Part shown: piece after piece, positions 1 through 9,015 of the stretch
How positions within the stretch are numbered: the stretch's first letter is position 1
Layout: each line of letters starts with the position of its first letter
Origin: Dongia_B sp035539215
GTDB lineage: Bacteria; Pseudomonadota; Alphaproteobacteria; Dongiales; Dongiaceae
DNA length: 64,000 nucleotides
Assembly: GCA_035539215.1 (NCBI GenBank)
Contig: DATLIX010000133.1
Location: 38,591-102,590, forward strand
Reading direction: 5' to 3'
The notes under the pieces: model-generated
What the model was told of the DNA's origin: nothing
What the model saw: only the letters and a program-made list of their open reading frames with translations
Database searches by the model: none
Translations under genes and position numbers: made by a program

Positions 1-159
1 CGCCAGAAAATTTAACGCCTCGCCACCTCGCGCAACCGTGATCATATGCACGTTCACAGCGCCCAACGGCCGACGCATACTCGTCGACGCATCATCACAG
101 TACCCGGCTCAGTAACGCCGCCTCGCGCAGCCCTCCGTCCCCGGTCAGGAGCGATCCAG

Positions 160-1023
160 ATGAATTCCATCGTCTCGATATTTCTCCGCACCTCGCGCCT
201 CTGGATGCAGATTCTTCTAGCATCCGCAGCCATCCCCGCCTTAGCCCAATCGCAAACAGCACCGCAGACGGTCCCCTCTTCGCCACCTGCAGCGCAAACG
301 CCACAGCCTGCGCCGCAGCCTTCAGATCAGCCGGCAAATCAGCCATCGTCTCAGCCGACCTCGCCACAACCCTCATCTCAACCGCCGGCGGCGACACCCG
401 CCGCGCCCGCTGCTTCAACCGCCCAGCCGCCGGCCCCTGCCGCCGCGCCGCCCGGCAACACCGAGACACCCGCGGTCGTCGTCGAAGGCAAGTCGGCTGA
501 CACGCTTCTTGGCAAACCGGTGCAAAGCGCCAGCGGCGACGACATGGGGCGTATCGTCGACGTCATGGTCGACCATACCGGGCTGGTGCGGGCCGCCATC
601 ATCGATTTCGGCGGCTTCCTCGGCGTCGGCACGCGAAAAATCGCAGTCGACTGGCGCGTCCTGCACTTTCCGCCGGACGGCAGCATGGACAAGATCGTCG
701 CCGATCTGTCGCAAGATCAGCTGCGGGTGGCCCCCGTCTACAAGCCGGGCGAACCGGTGGTGATTGTCGGCCGCGCAGATGTCGCCCCGCCCGCCCCCGC
801 AACAGCAGCGCCTGCCGCACCGGCCCCGTCCGCCCCCGTGCAAGCCGCACCGGCTCAATCTACGCCCGCACCAGCTGCCCCAGCACCGCCAGCACCGACG
901 CAACCTGCACCGGTTCCATCCGCACCGGCGCAATCGGCACCGACCCAAACGGCGCCGACCCAAACGGCGCCGACACCCGCGCCACCGGCCTCTCAAGGCA
1001 GCACACCATCGCAGACACCATGA
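160..1023 (+). CDS. Secreted Pro/Ala-rich PRC-barrel protein
   Basis: A 287-residue exported protein. The ATG at 160 is chosen because an AGGA Shine-Dalgarno lies just before it and a signal peptide follows, ending near ALAQS; an in-frame ATG at 46 would add an unlikely leader. Residues about 30-105 are a Pro/Ala/Gln-rich linker. Residues about 110-195 form a PRC-barrel-like fold (LLGKPVQSASGDDMGRIVDV, then a conserved FGGFLGVG turn). The C-terminal 85 residues are again Pro/Ala/Thr-rich. Alphaproteobacterial PRC-barrel proteins of this kind are usually periplasmic or surface proteins of unknown function. The role here is not known. Confidence 0.75.
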   Translation: MNSIVSIFLRTSRLWMQILLASAAIPALAQSQTAPQTVPSSPPAAQTPQPAPQPSDQPANQPSSQPTSPQPSSQPPAATPAAPAASTAQPPAPAAAPPGNTETPAVVVEGKSADTLLGKPVQSASGDDMGRIVDVMVDHTGLVRAAIIDFGGFLGVGTRKIAVDWRVLHFPPDGSMDKIVADLSQDQLRVAPVYKPGEPVVIVGRADVAPPAPATAAPAAPAPSAPVQAAPAQSTPAPAAPAPPAPTQPAPVPSAPAQSAPTQTAPTQTAPTPAPPASQGSTPSQTP

Positions 1024-1075
1024 TCAGCCCCGGCTGATCAGTACAATCGCATCCCACATAAGAGGCAAAGCCTGC

Positions 1076-2416
1076 ATGGCGGAGCGCACGGCAAAAAACC
1101 GCACAGCTGGCCCGGATGACGCCGCGACGCATGCCCAATTTCCTGAGCAACACCGCCTGATCTCCGCCCGCAGCCGCCATGGCCTCGACTGGTTCGTCTT
1201 CTTTGTCGCCGATATCCAGACCGGGTTCGGCCCCTTCGTCGCAGTCTTTCTGACTACGCAGAAATGGACCCAGGTGGATATCGGACTGGTCTTGACGGTC
1301 AGCGGACTTGTCAGCCTCTTCGGCCAGATTCCCTTGGGAGCGGCGGTCGATTCCGTGAAGTCAGTGCGCGCCGTCGCCGCAGCCGCGCTGATCGCTATTG
1401 GCGTGAGCGCTTTCGCTTTTGCGGCCTGGCCGATTCTGCCGGTCGTCTTCGCCTCACGCGTGCTGCATGCCGCGGCGAGCTGCATCCTTGGCTTCGCCCT
1501 GGTCTCGCTGAGCCTCGGCCTTATCGGCGAAAGCAGCGTAAGCGAGCGGTTGGGCCGCAATGCCGCTTTTGCCTCGGCCGGAACGGGAATCGCCGCCGCT
1601 GTAATGGGCGTTTGCGGCCAGTATCTGTCGGAACGCTCCGTATTCTTCTTTGCCGCAGGCTTGGTTGTACCGGCCATCTTCGCGCTCTCCCGCATCAAGG
1701 CAGCGGAAATTCAACCCGCTCGCCCCATACCGACCGCCCCGGCCACGGTACCCTCGAATCTGGCTGCAGGGCTCATCGATCTGGTACGCAATCCTCCGCT
1801 GGTGATCTTCGCCGTCTGCGTCTGCATGTTTCACCTGGCAAATGCGGCGATGCTGCCGCTCGCGGCAAGCATGGTGACGCTTCGCTCGAGTCAGGCGGCC
1901 ACGATCATGGTCGCCGCAGCGATGATTGTGCCGCAGTTGACAGTAACGGGTCTCTCGCCCCTGGTCGGGCGAAGTGCGCAGCGATGGGGACGCCGCCCCC
2001 TGCTTATGCTTGGCTTCGCTGCGCTTGCAGTTCGCAGCGTGCTCTTCTCCATTACCTTGCAGCCGCACCTGATCGTCGCCTTCCAGATCCTTGATGGCGT
2101 CTCGGCGGCAATTCTTGGCGTCCTGGTACCGCTGACCGTCGCCGACATCACACGCAACAGCGGACATTTCAACCTCGCCCAGGGAACTGTAGGTTGCGCC
2201 ATGGGTATCGGGGCCTCGATCAGTACCGTGCTGAGCGGATACATCGCTGACACCTTCGGCAGCTATAACGCCTTTGTCGTCCTGGCGTTTCTCGCCGCAA
2301 TCGGCCTTGCCGCCGTCATATTCCTGATGCCGGAAACAGGAACGGGAACGGGAACAGGAGGCCCAAGCCGTACACAGATGAAAAGAAAAAGGAAACTTGT
2401 CGAACCTCAACCATAG
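1076..2416 (+). CDS. MFS transporter
   Basis: A major facilitator superfamily carrier of 446 residues with about 12 hydrophobic segments. The open frame extends far upstream, but that part is the Arg/Pro-rich shadow of the previous gene. The ATG at 1076, preceded by AGAGGC, starts a normal MFS N-terminus. The first loop motif is degenerate (PLGAAVDSVKSVR) and the loop between TM6 and TM7 is Pro-rich. The C-terminus ends in a Gly-Thr run coded by a short GGAACG repeat and then a basic tail. The substrate cannot be assigned. It lies 52 bases after the PRC-barrel gene on the same strand and may be co-transcribed. Confidence 0.82.
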   Translation: MAERTAKNRTAGPDDAATHAQFPEQHRLISARSRHGLDWFVFFVADIQTGFGPFVAVFLTTQKWTQVDIGLVLTVSGLVSLFGQIPLGAAVDSVKSVRAVAAAALIAIGVSAFAFAAWPILPVVFASRVLHAAASCILGFALVSLSLGLIGESSVSERLGRNAAFASAGTGIAAAVMGVCGQYLSERSVFFFAAGLVVPAIFALSRIKAAEIQPARPIPTAPATVPSNLAAGLIDLVRNPPLVIFAVCVCMFHLANAAMLPLAASMVTLRSSQAATIMVAAAMIVPQLTVTGLSPLVGRSAQRWGRRPLLMLGFAALAVRSVLFSITLQPHLIVAFQILDGVSAAILGVLVPLTVADITRNSGHFNLAQGTVGCAMGIGASISTVLSGYIADTFGSYNAFVVLAFLAAIGLAAVIFLMPETGTGTGTGGPSRTQMKRKRKLVEPQP

Positions 2417-2856
2417 CCGGTACGCCTCCCCCACCCTGAACCGCTGCGCGCATTGTAGCTCGCAACAGAATCCATCGCCGTTGCGTTAGCAACCTGCGTA
2501 GATATTGATTGCCAATGGCGAAGGGACGACGAAAATGCCGCTCATGAACATGGCGCCTGGCGTCACGAGACGAATCGGCGGGGAGTTGCTCGCCCAGAAT
2601 CAATTGTTCGTCGCCGGATACGAACCTGTAGCTTGCTCCTCGGCTTGGATTCTTTCTACGGGGGTACGTTAATCGAGTGCATCATGCCCCTGCATGAACA
2701 TCACTTCGTCATATGATTTAAGATTCAGCCTCCTCTCGCCATCCATATCGGTCTAGCTGAAGATCACCCGACAATGGCACGGGGCACAGCCGAGACGCAG
2801 ATATCGACCACCAAGCGGCAGCCATAGACACGACTACCGCAAATGGAGACGAAACG
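2417..2856 (+). other. Intergenic region, one weak small ORF
   Basis: No convincing gene lies between the MFS carrier and the glycosidase. A 45-codon ORF at 2535-2672 has an AAGGGA about 9 bases before its ATG, but its peptide (MPLMNMAPGVTRRIGG...) resembles nothing I recognise. I leave it as a possibility only. The region presumably holds the promoter of the glycosidase gene at 2857. Confidence 0.4.
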
Positions 2857-5067
2857 ATGCACAAACTCGATGCCAAATCCGACACGCAGTCAAAGGCGGC
2901 AACACCCACCGCCCCATCGCTGGCACAATACATCATCCCAGCCACCACTTCCCTGCAGGAAACACGTCCGCGCACGCTGAAGCATGGCAACACTTTTGCC
3001 ATCTTCGACCATAGTGGCGATGCCCTTGCCGTTCTCGGCAGCCCGGAAGGCATCTATCACTGCGACACGCGATATCTGTCCCACTTCCATCTGACAATTG
3101 GCGGCGAACGGCCCATCCTGCTCAGTTCGACCCTGGGAGACGACAACGCCGTTCTCACCTGCGACCTGACCAACCCGGACCTGTTCGACCAGCCCCGCCG
3201 GTCGACTCTTCAACACGACCTCATCCATCTGCGCCGTTCCCGCTTCCTCTGGAACGCCACCTGCTTCGAACGCCTGGCGGTCAGGAACTTCGACTTACGG
3301 TCGCGCCGCATCCGGCTGGAAATCACCTTCGCCGCCGATTTTGCCGACCTCTTCGAGGTACGGGGCACGCGGCGTGAGCGCCGCGGCGTTCATCACGCGG
3401 CCGAGCTGTCGTCTGACAGCGTCACCCTGTCCTATACAGGGCTCGACAAGCGGCGGCGCGAAACCTGCCTTCGCTTCGATCCAGCACCCACCCATCTCGT
3501 TGGTGAACAAGCCGTGTTCGATCTCGAGCTGGCGCCGCACGAAAGCCGGTTTCTCTTCATCCAGGTAACTTGCAATGCCGTTTCCACCCCAGCGGGGCGC
3601 CGCAGCTTCTTTGGCGCCCTGCGCGATGCGCGACGCGCGCTGCGTGCCTCGTCCTCCCGCTCGGCCATGGTGGCGACGTCGAACGAGATATTCAATGAAG
3701 CTGTACGCCGCAGTAAATCTGATCTCTATACGCTGATCACCGACACGCCGGAGGGACCTTATCCTTATGCCGGAATTCCCTGGTTCAGCGCGGTTTTCGG
3801 CCGCGATGCCATCATCACGGCACTGCAAACCCTGTGGCTCGATCCGACCATCGCCCGTGGTGTCCTCGGTCATCTCGCAGCGAACCAAGCGACTGACAGC
3901 GATCCGCTTTCCGATGCGGAGCCCGGCAAGATCCTGCATGAGGTACGCCTTGGGGAAATGGCTGAGCTTCGCGAGGTACCCTTTCGGCGCTATTACGGCA
4001 GTATCGATGCGACACCGCTTTTCGTGATGCTGGCCGGCGCCTACCTCGACCGAACTGGTGACATTGACACGATCAGGCGGCTTTGGCCGAACATCGGCGC
4101 GGCGCTTCTCTGGATCGACAATCACGGCGATCGCGACGGCGACGGATTTGTCGAATATGGACGCCGGACGGCGGAAGGCTTGGCCAACCAGGGATGGAAG
4201 GACAGTCACGATTCCATCTTTCACGCCGACGGCACGTTGGCGCGCGGTCCGATTGCCCTTGCGGAGGTTCAAGCCTATGTCTATGGCGCCTGGCGCGCTG
4301 CGGCCGATATTGCCCGCAGGCTCGGCCATATGCATGAAGCCACTGAGATGCAGATCAAAGCGGAGACATTGCGCAAACGTTTTGACGAGCACTTCTTTGA
4401 CGAGCCGCTGGGTACCTATATCTTGGCGCTGGATGGTGACAAGAAACCGTGCCGCGTGCTTGCATCAAATGCCGGTCACACGCTCTTTGCCGGCATCGCC
4501 TATCCCGAGCGGGCAGACTCGGTCGTCAGAGCCTTGATGAACCGCGGTTCATTCTCCGGCTGGGGCATCCGTACCATCGCCGCGAGCGAAGCGCGCTACA
4601 ATCCGATGAGCTATCATAACGGCTCCGTCTGGCCTCATGATAATTCCCTGATCGCTGCCGGCTTCGCGCGCTACGGATTCCGACGCGAGACAGCGCGCAT
4701 CCTGGAGGGTCTTTTCTCGGCAGCGATGCATATCGATCTGCGGCGCCTGCCGGAACTCTTTTGCGGCTTCCCGCGTCAACGCAGCCAAGGGCCGACCTTC
4801 TACCCCGTTGCCTGCATGCCCCAGGCCTGGGCTGCAGCCACCCCCTTATCCTTGCTGCAATCCTGCCTCGGACTGACTTTTTCCACTGCGGCAAAACAGA
4901 TCATTTTCGACCAGCCAGCGCTGCCTGGCTTTCTCGATGAAGTCGTATTACGGCGCATATCGATCGGCGAGGGATGGGTCGATGTCGCCCTGAAGCGCGT
5001 GGACGCCGAAGTTGTCGTCAATGTCCTCGCCCGTGAAGGCGACATACGCGTGGTCACGACAAATTGA
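2857..5067 (+). CDS. Amylo-alpha-1,6-glucosidase-type glycogen debranching protein
   Basis: A 736-residue protein of the amylo-alpha-1,6-glucosidase family. Residues about 40-240 match the bacterial debranching N-terminal domain (HGNTFAIFDHSGDAL, then CDTRYLSHFHL). Residues about 280-700 match a six-hairpin (alpha/alpha)6 glycosidase domain with FSAVFGRDAIITALQTLWL and YHNGSVWPHDN motifs, where the acids are expected to be catalytic. The start has GGAGACGAAACG before the ATG. There is no signal peptide, so it should be cytosolic. It is convergent with a family 4 glycosyltransferase, a pairing seen in other rhizobia. A role in storage glucan or compatible-solute metabolism under stress is inferred from family and neighbour only. 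Confidence 0.85.
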   Translation: MHKLDAKSDTQSKAATPTAPSLAQYIIPATTSLQETRPRTLKHGNTFAIFDHSGDALAVLGSPEGIYHCDTRYLSHFHLTIGGERPILLSSTLGDDNAVLTCDLTNPDLFDQPRRSTLQHDLIHLRRSRFLWNATCFERLAVRNFDLRSRRIRLEITFAADFADLFEVRGTRRERRGVHHAAELSSDSVTLSYTGLDKRRRETCLRFDPAPTHLVGEQAVFDLELAPHESRFLFIQVTCNAVSTPAGRRSFFGALRDARRALRASSSRSAMVATSNEIFNEAVRRSKSDLYTLITDTPEGPYPYAGIPWFSAVFGRDAIITALQTLWLDPTIARGVLGHLAANQATDSDPLSDAEPGKILHEVRLGEMAELREVPFRRYYGSIDATPLFVMLAGAYLDRTGDIDTIRRLWPNIGAALLWIDNHGDRDGDGFVEYGRRTAEGLANQGWKDSHDSIFHADGTLARGPIALAEVQAYVYGAWRAAADIARRLGHMHEATEMQIKAETLRKRFDEHFFDEPLGTYILALDGDKKPCRVLASNAGHTLFAGIAYPERADSVVRALMNRGSFSGWGIRTIAASEARYNPMSYHNGSVWPHDNSLIAAGFARYGFRRETARILEGLFSAAMHIDLRRLPELFCGFPRQRSQGPTFYPVACMPQAWAAATPLSLLQSCLGLTFSTAAKQIIFDQPALPGFLDEVVLRRISIGEGWVDVALKRVDAEVVVNVLAREGDIRVVTTN

Positions 5068-5109
5068 CGACCAAGTAATCGTCTTTTCATTGAAGGCGGC
5101 CAGGCGTCG

Positions 5110-5144
5110 GCCGCGTGCAGCCCTCCTGGAAGGTTGCACGCGGC
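5110..5144. terminator. Hairpin shared by convergent genes
   Basis: GCCGCGTGCA at 5110-5119 and TGCACGCGGC at 5135-5144 form a perfect 10-bp stem with a 15-base loop. It sits between the stops of the glycosidase (5067) and the glycosyltransferase (5167). No clear T-run follows on either strand, so it may act as a bidirectional 3' end or stabiliser. Confidence 0.55.
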
Positions 5145-5166
5145 TGCGGCGCTGCTGCCTCCTTAA

Positions 5167-6261
5167 TCAGGCCAAGGACGTCCGCAACGGATCAGGATCG
5201 CTTACTTCCTCAACCAGATGCAGCGACGGCTTCTTATGCGTTACCATGCGCTGATAGATGGAGAGATATTCGGATGCCATCCGCTGCGCCGTAAAGCGCT
5301 GCTCGAAATGCTGCCGGACCTTGACGCGCGGAAGCGTATGGAGGCGGCCAACCGCAGCTACGGCTTCATCCTCATTCCTGACGACAAATCCGGTAACGCC
5401 ATCATCCACCACTTCCGGTGCCGAGCCGTGATTGAAGGCAATGACCGGCGTTCCGCAGGCCATCGATTCGATCATCACCAGTCCAAAAGGCTCAGGCCAG
5501 TCGATCGGCACCAGCAGGCCTATGGCACCGCTGAGGAAGTCGGATTTGTCGCGGTCGCCGATCTCACCGATGAACTCGACATTCTTGTGAGTCCTGAGAA
5601 GTGGCTCGATTTCGGTTTCAAAGTATTCGCGATCCGCTTTGTCGACCTTGGCGGCGACCTTGAGCGGCAAGCCGCACCTTTCGGCGATGCGAATGGCGCG
5701 GTCCACCCGCTTTTCCCGGGCGATGCGCCCGAGGAAGGCGAGATAGCCGGGTTTGGTCTGTCGCGGGGTCAGCAGATCTTCCGGCATGCCGTGATAGACG
5801 TTCCCGATCCAGCCCGCTTGCGGGACGGGCTTTTGCTGCGCCTTCGAGATCGAAATGACCGGTATCGAAGAGAATTCCTGGAAGACCGGTTGGTGCTCAG
5901 GCAGATCGAGCCTCCCATGAAGCGTGGTGATGAAGGGCGTTGGCTGTCGCGAGAACAAGGAGAAAGGATAGTAATCCAAATGAAAATGCAGAATATCGAA
6001 CGTGTGGGCCACTTTGCGCACGCGCTCCAGCATCAACATATGCAAGGCAATGGGATCCAGCACGGCCTTGTCGAACCGCAGCGCACAAGGCCACATCGCT
6101 TCCAGCTTCGCGCTGGTCTTGGAATCACCGCTGGCAAAGAGCGTAACGTCATGGCCCAAGCCGACGAGAGCGTCGGTGAGCCAAGAGACGACGCGCTCCG
6201 TGCCCCCATACAGGCTGGGTGGAACCGCCTCCGTCAGAGGAGCAATTTGCGCAATCCGCAT
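5167..6261 (-). CDS. Glycosyltransferase family 4 protein
   Basis: A 364-residue GT-B fold retaining glycosyltransferase. The N-terminus (MRIAQIAPLTEAVPPSLYGG) carries the Gly-rich acceptor loop typical of family 4. The C-terminal half has FLGRIAREKRVDRAI and an E-x7-E-like nucleotide-sugar site (PEPFGLVMIESMACGTPVI). The predicted donor is a nucleotide sugar; the acceptor is unknown. An AGGAG lies about 10 bases before the ATG. It converges on the debranching-type glycosidase, which suggests a shared role in a glucan or glucoside, but the sequence does not prove this. Confidence 0.85.
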   Translation of the reverse strand: MRIAQIAPLTEAVPPSLYGGTERVVSWLTDALVGLGHDVTLFASGDSKTSAKLEAMWPCALRFDKAVLDPIALHMLMLERVRKVAHTFDILHFHLDYYPFSLFSRQPTPFITTLHGRLDLPEHQPVFQEFSSIPVISISKAQQKPVPQAGWIGNVYHGMPEDLLTPRQTKPGYLAFLGRIAREKRVDRAIRIAERCGLPLKVAAKVDKADREYFETEIEPLLRTHKNVEFIGEIGDRDKSDFLSGAIGLLVPIDWPEPFGLVMIESMACGTPVIAFNHGSAPEVVDDGVTGFVVRNEDEAVAAVGRLHTLPRVKVRQHFEQRFTAQRMASEYLSIYQRMVTHKKPSLHLVEEVSDPDPLRTSLA

Positions 6262-6633
6262 CGTCCGGCACTCCTATCGGTCATATCTGGTGGGTTGAAT
6301 TGAATTCCGGTTGCTCGAACCCGGCCTCGTATCGGCTCTCGGCAATCGTCGCCCGAGACATAGACCTGCAGTCGAGATAGCGTGGTCAATTGATTAACCA
6401 TTTGCCGCGTGCCGGCGCTTGGCAAATAAAATGGAAGTGAAGACAAAATGCCGGAGCTCATGGCACTTCGCGTGCTTCCAGGTGTTTGACTATGGAGCGC
6501 GCCGCTACCATGGCCAGAAAGCTGCGACGGTTTGTCACCAGAAAATTGAGCTGCGCTTCGCCCTCCCGGTACCGATCATCACTGTCAGTATGCTTCGTGA
6601 AGGCGCCAACAAGAGCAGGGAAGCCGAAGGTTA
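6262..6633. other. Divergent promoter region
   Basis: No gene is supported between the divergent glycosyltransferase and ABC exporter starts. TGGCAC at 6461-6466 followed after five bases by GTGCT gives a GG-N10-GC arrangement like a sigma-54 -24/-12 element on the plus strand, but the -12 half deviates from TTGCA. Otherwise I see no operator or hairpin. Confidence 0.35.
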
Positions 6634-8448
6634 ATGCAACACCTTACGCGATATGCGCAAGCTCCTTCATCATTTTGTCTGTTTTATGTACGACGGCATC
6701 TCGTTGCCCATAGCCTCATTTTGGCTGCAGTCATCGGCGCGGTGACGGCCTCCGTCAGCACGCAATATGCGGTCAAGTATCTCGTAGACACTTTGTCGCG
6801 ACATTTAACAGCCAGCAACGACATATGGTTCGCCTTTGCCTTTTTGGTCGCATTGATCATGAGCGACAATCTGCTCTGGCGGGTCGCGGGTTGGATCTCG
6901 AATCATGCCTTCGTCGCTGTGACCGGCGATCTGCGGAGTGATCTGTTTCGCTACCTGACCGGTCATGCGCCGAGCTATTTCGCCGATCGGCAACCGGGCA
7001 TGCTGTCGAGCCGCATCACAGCCACATCCAATGCTGTATTCACCATGGAAAACATGATGGTATGGAATGTGCTGCCGCCTTGCGCCGCCACTCTCGGAGC
7101 TGTCGCGTTCCTGTCAACGATCAGCATCCCCATTACCATTATTGCCATCTTTCTGGCGACCGGACTGTGCTTCATCCTTTTCCGCCTGGCCGCTGCCGGC
7201 CGGCCGCTGCATCACGGCTTTGCGGATCGCGCCGCCGCCGTCGACGGTGAACTCGTCGATATCATTTCCAACATGCCGCTCGTCCGCGCCTTCGGCGGCC
7301 TGCATCACGAATTCCACCGGTTTGACAAGACCGTTGAAAGTGAAATGGTGGCGCGGCGGCGGAGCCTGATCTACCTGGAAAAGCTGCGGCTTTTCCACAG
7401 CGTCGTCACCATCGCCCTGACCATTGCCCTGTTGGCCTGGATCATCGTCCTTTGGCAACGTGGTCAGGTCAGCAATGGTGACGTGGTCCTGGTCTGTACC
7501 CTCGGCTTTACAATTCTCCATGCGACGCGCGACTTGGCCGTGGCGCTGGTAGACGTGACGCAGCATATGGCCCGCCTGTCGGAGGCAATTGCCACGCTGC
7601 TGGTGCCACATGACATCCGGGATAGGCCTGATGCGGTGAACCTGGTTCCCCGCCGTGGCTTGGTACAGTTCGACAATGTCAGCTTCAGCTATCCAAACGG
7701 CCGGCAGGTCTTCAGCCATTTCCGGCTTCGCCTCGAAGCCGGTCAGCGCATCGGGTTGATCGGCGAATCAGGCAGCGGCAAATCCACCCTGTTTACGCTG
7801 CTCCAGCGTTTCTACGAGATCCAGGATGGCAGCATCCTCATCGACGGCAAGAATATTTCCTCGATTACCCAGGAGAGCCTGCATCAGGCCATGACCATCG
7901 TACCGCAGGATATTTCCCTGTTTCACCGGTCGGTCATGGAGAATATCCGCTACGGCAGGCCCGAGGCGACAGATGACGAAGTCTTCGACGCAGCCGCCGC
8001 TGCGGAATGTCTGGATTTCATCCTCGCCTTGCCCGAAGGCTTCGCAACAATCGTCGGCGACCGCGGCGTCAAGCTTTCCGGCGGGCAGCGTCAACGCATC
8101 GCCATCGCCCGCGCCTTGTTGAAGGATGCGCCCATCCTGCTGCTGGATGAAGCGACCTCGTCACTCGACAGCGATTCCGAGGAGGCGATCCGCCAAGCGC
8201 TCGACCGGCTGATGCGCGGACGCACGGTGATCGCGATTGCGCATCGCCTGTCGACTCTGCGCGGCTTCGATCGGATTGTGGTGATGCAAGGCGGAAAAGT
8301 CATTCAAGACGGTACTCCGGACCAATTGCTGCGCGCGAAGGGCCAGTATCGGGAATTGATCTTGAAAGAGATGACGCGATTGAGCCCCCAGGCTCCCGAG
8401 GACGACACAAGGGAAGATGAAGCAAGGGCGGTCGCCTCGGTGGGCTAG
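6634..8448 (+). CDS. ABC exporter, fused membrane and ATPase domains
   Basis: A 604-residue type I ABC half-exporter. Residues 1-320 contain about six membrane segments. The ATPase domain follows with Walker A GESGSGKST near residue 377, signature LSGGQRQR near 480, Walker B ILLLDEATSSLD near 500 and the H-loop AHRLST. It should work as a homodimer that moves lipids, lipid-linked sugars or drugs outward. GAAGG lies just before the ATG. It stands alone, converging on the hydrogenase-like operon with only 31 bases between, so the substrate cannot be inferred from context. Confidence 0.88.
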   Translation: MQHLTRYAQAPSSFCLFYVRRHLVAHSLILAAVIGAVTASVSTQYAVKYLVDTLSRHLTASNDIWFAFAFLVALIMSDNLLWRVAGWISNHAFVAVTGDLRSDLFRYLTGHAPSYFADRQPGMLSSRITATSNAVFTMENMMVWNVLPPCAATLGAVAFLSTISIPITIIAIFLATGLCFILFRLAAAGRPLHHGFADRAAAVDGELVDIISNMPLVRAFGGLHHEFHRFDKTVESEMVARRRSLIYLEKLRLFHSVVTIALTIALLAWIIVLWQRGQVSNGDVVLVCTLGFTILHATRDLAVALVDVTQHMARLSEAIATLLVPHDIRDRPDAVNLVPRRGLVQFDNVSFSYPNGRQVFSHFRLRLEAGQRIGLIGESGSGKSTLFTLLQRFYEIQDGSILIDGKNISSITQESLHQAMTIVPQDISLFHRSVMENIRYGRPEATDDEVFDAAAAAECLDFILALPEGFATIVGDRGVKLSGGQRQRIAIARALLKDAPILLLDEATSSLDSDSEEAIRQALDRLMRGRTVIAIAHRLSTLRGFDRIVVMQGGKVIQDGTPDQLLRAKGQYRELILKEMTRLSPQAPEDDTREDEARAVASVG

Positions 8449-8479
8449 CCAGCGCTATACCGACTTGACCGAAACGACC

Positions 8480-9004
8480 TCATTTTACGTCGTTGGCCGC
8501 TTTGAGAAGAGCAAGAAGCCCCTCCAGAATGCGTTGCGGCGATGGCGGACAGCCACGGATATGAAGGTCGACAGGAATCACCGTCGACACGCCCCCTTCG
8601 CAGGCATAGCCACCCGCAAACATGCCGCCGTTCAAAGCACAGTCGCCCAGAGCAACGACCCATTTTGGATCCGGTGTAGCCTGATAGGTCCGCTCCAGCG
8701 CCTCCCGCATATTCTTCGTCACCGGCCCTGTCACCATCAGTACGTCGGCGTGGCGCGGTGATGCGACGAAACGAATGCCAAAGCGCTCGATGTCATAGAA
8801 CGCATTGCTGAGCGCCTGCATCTCCAATTCGCAGCCATTGCACGACCCGGCATCCACGGCCCGGATGGACAGGCTGCGGCCGAGCCTGCGACGGGCAGTT
8901 CGGCGAAGTGCCGCGGCCACTTCGGCAAGGGCTGCCTCGTCGGGCGCGGGTGCCGGCTCGGTCAAAGGACCTTTCACGAGACTCTTGGTGAGAATGCTAC
9001 GCAT
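8480..9004 (-). CDS. hyfI: HyfI/NuoB-like Fe-S small subunit of hydrogenase-4-like complex
   Basis: A 174-residue small subunit of the NuoB/HycG/HyfI family that holds the proximal 4Fe-4S cluster. All four ligands are visible: SCNGCE (Cys55 and Cys58), GDC (Cys122) and RGCPPSP (Cys152). The ATG at 9004 is chosen over the TTG three bases upstream because AGGAGG lies 7 bases before it. It is the last gene of the operon, 11 bases after hyfG. Intact cluster ligands beside a large subunit without its Ni ligands suggest that electron transfer is kept while hydrogen chemistry is lost. Confidence 0.88.
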   Translation of the reverse strand: MRSILTKSLVKGPLTEPAPAPDEAALAEVAAALRRTARRRLGRSLSIRAVDAGSCNGCELEMQALSNAFYDIERFGIRFVASPRHADVLMVTGPVTKNMREALERTYQATPDPKWVVALGDCALNGGMFAGGYACEGGVSTVIPVDLHIRGCPPSPQRILEGLLALLKAANDVK

Positions 9005-9015
9005 CAATTCTCCTC

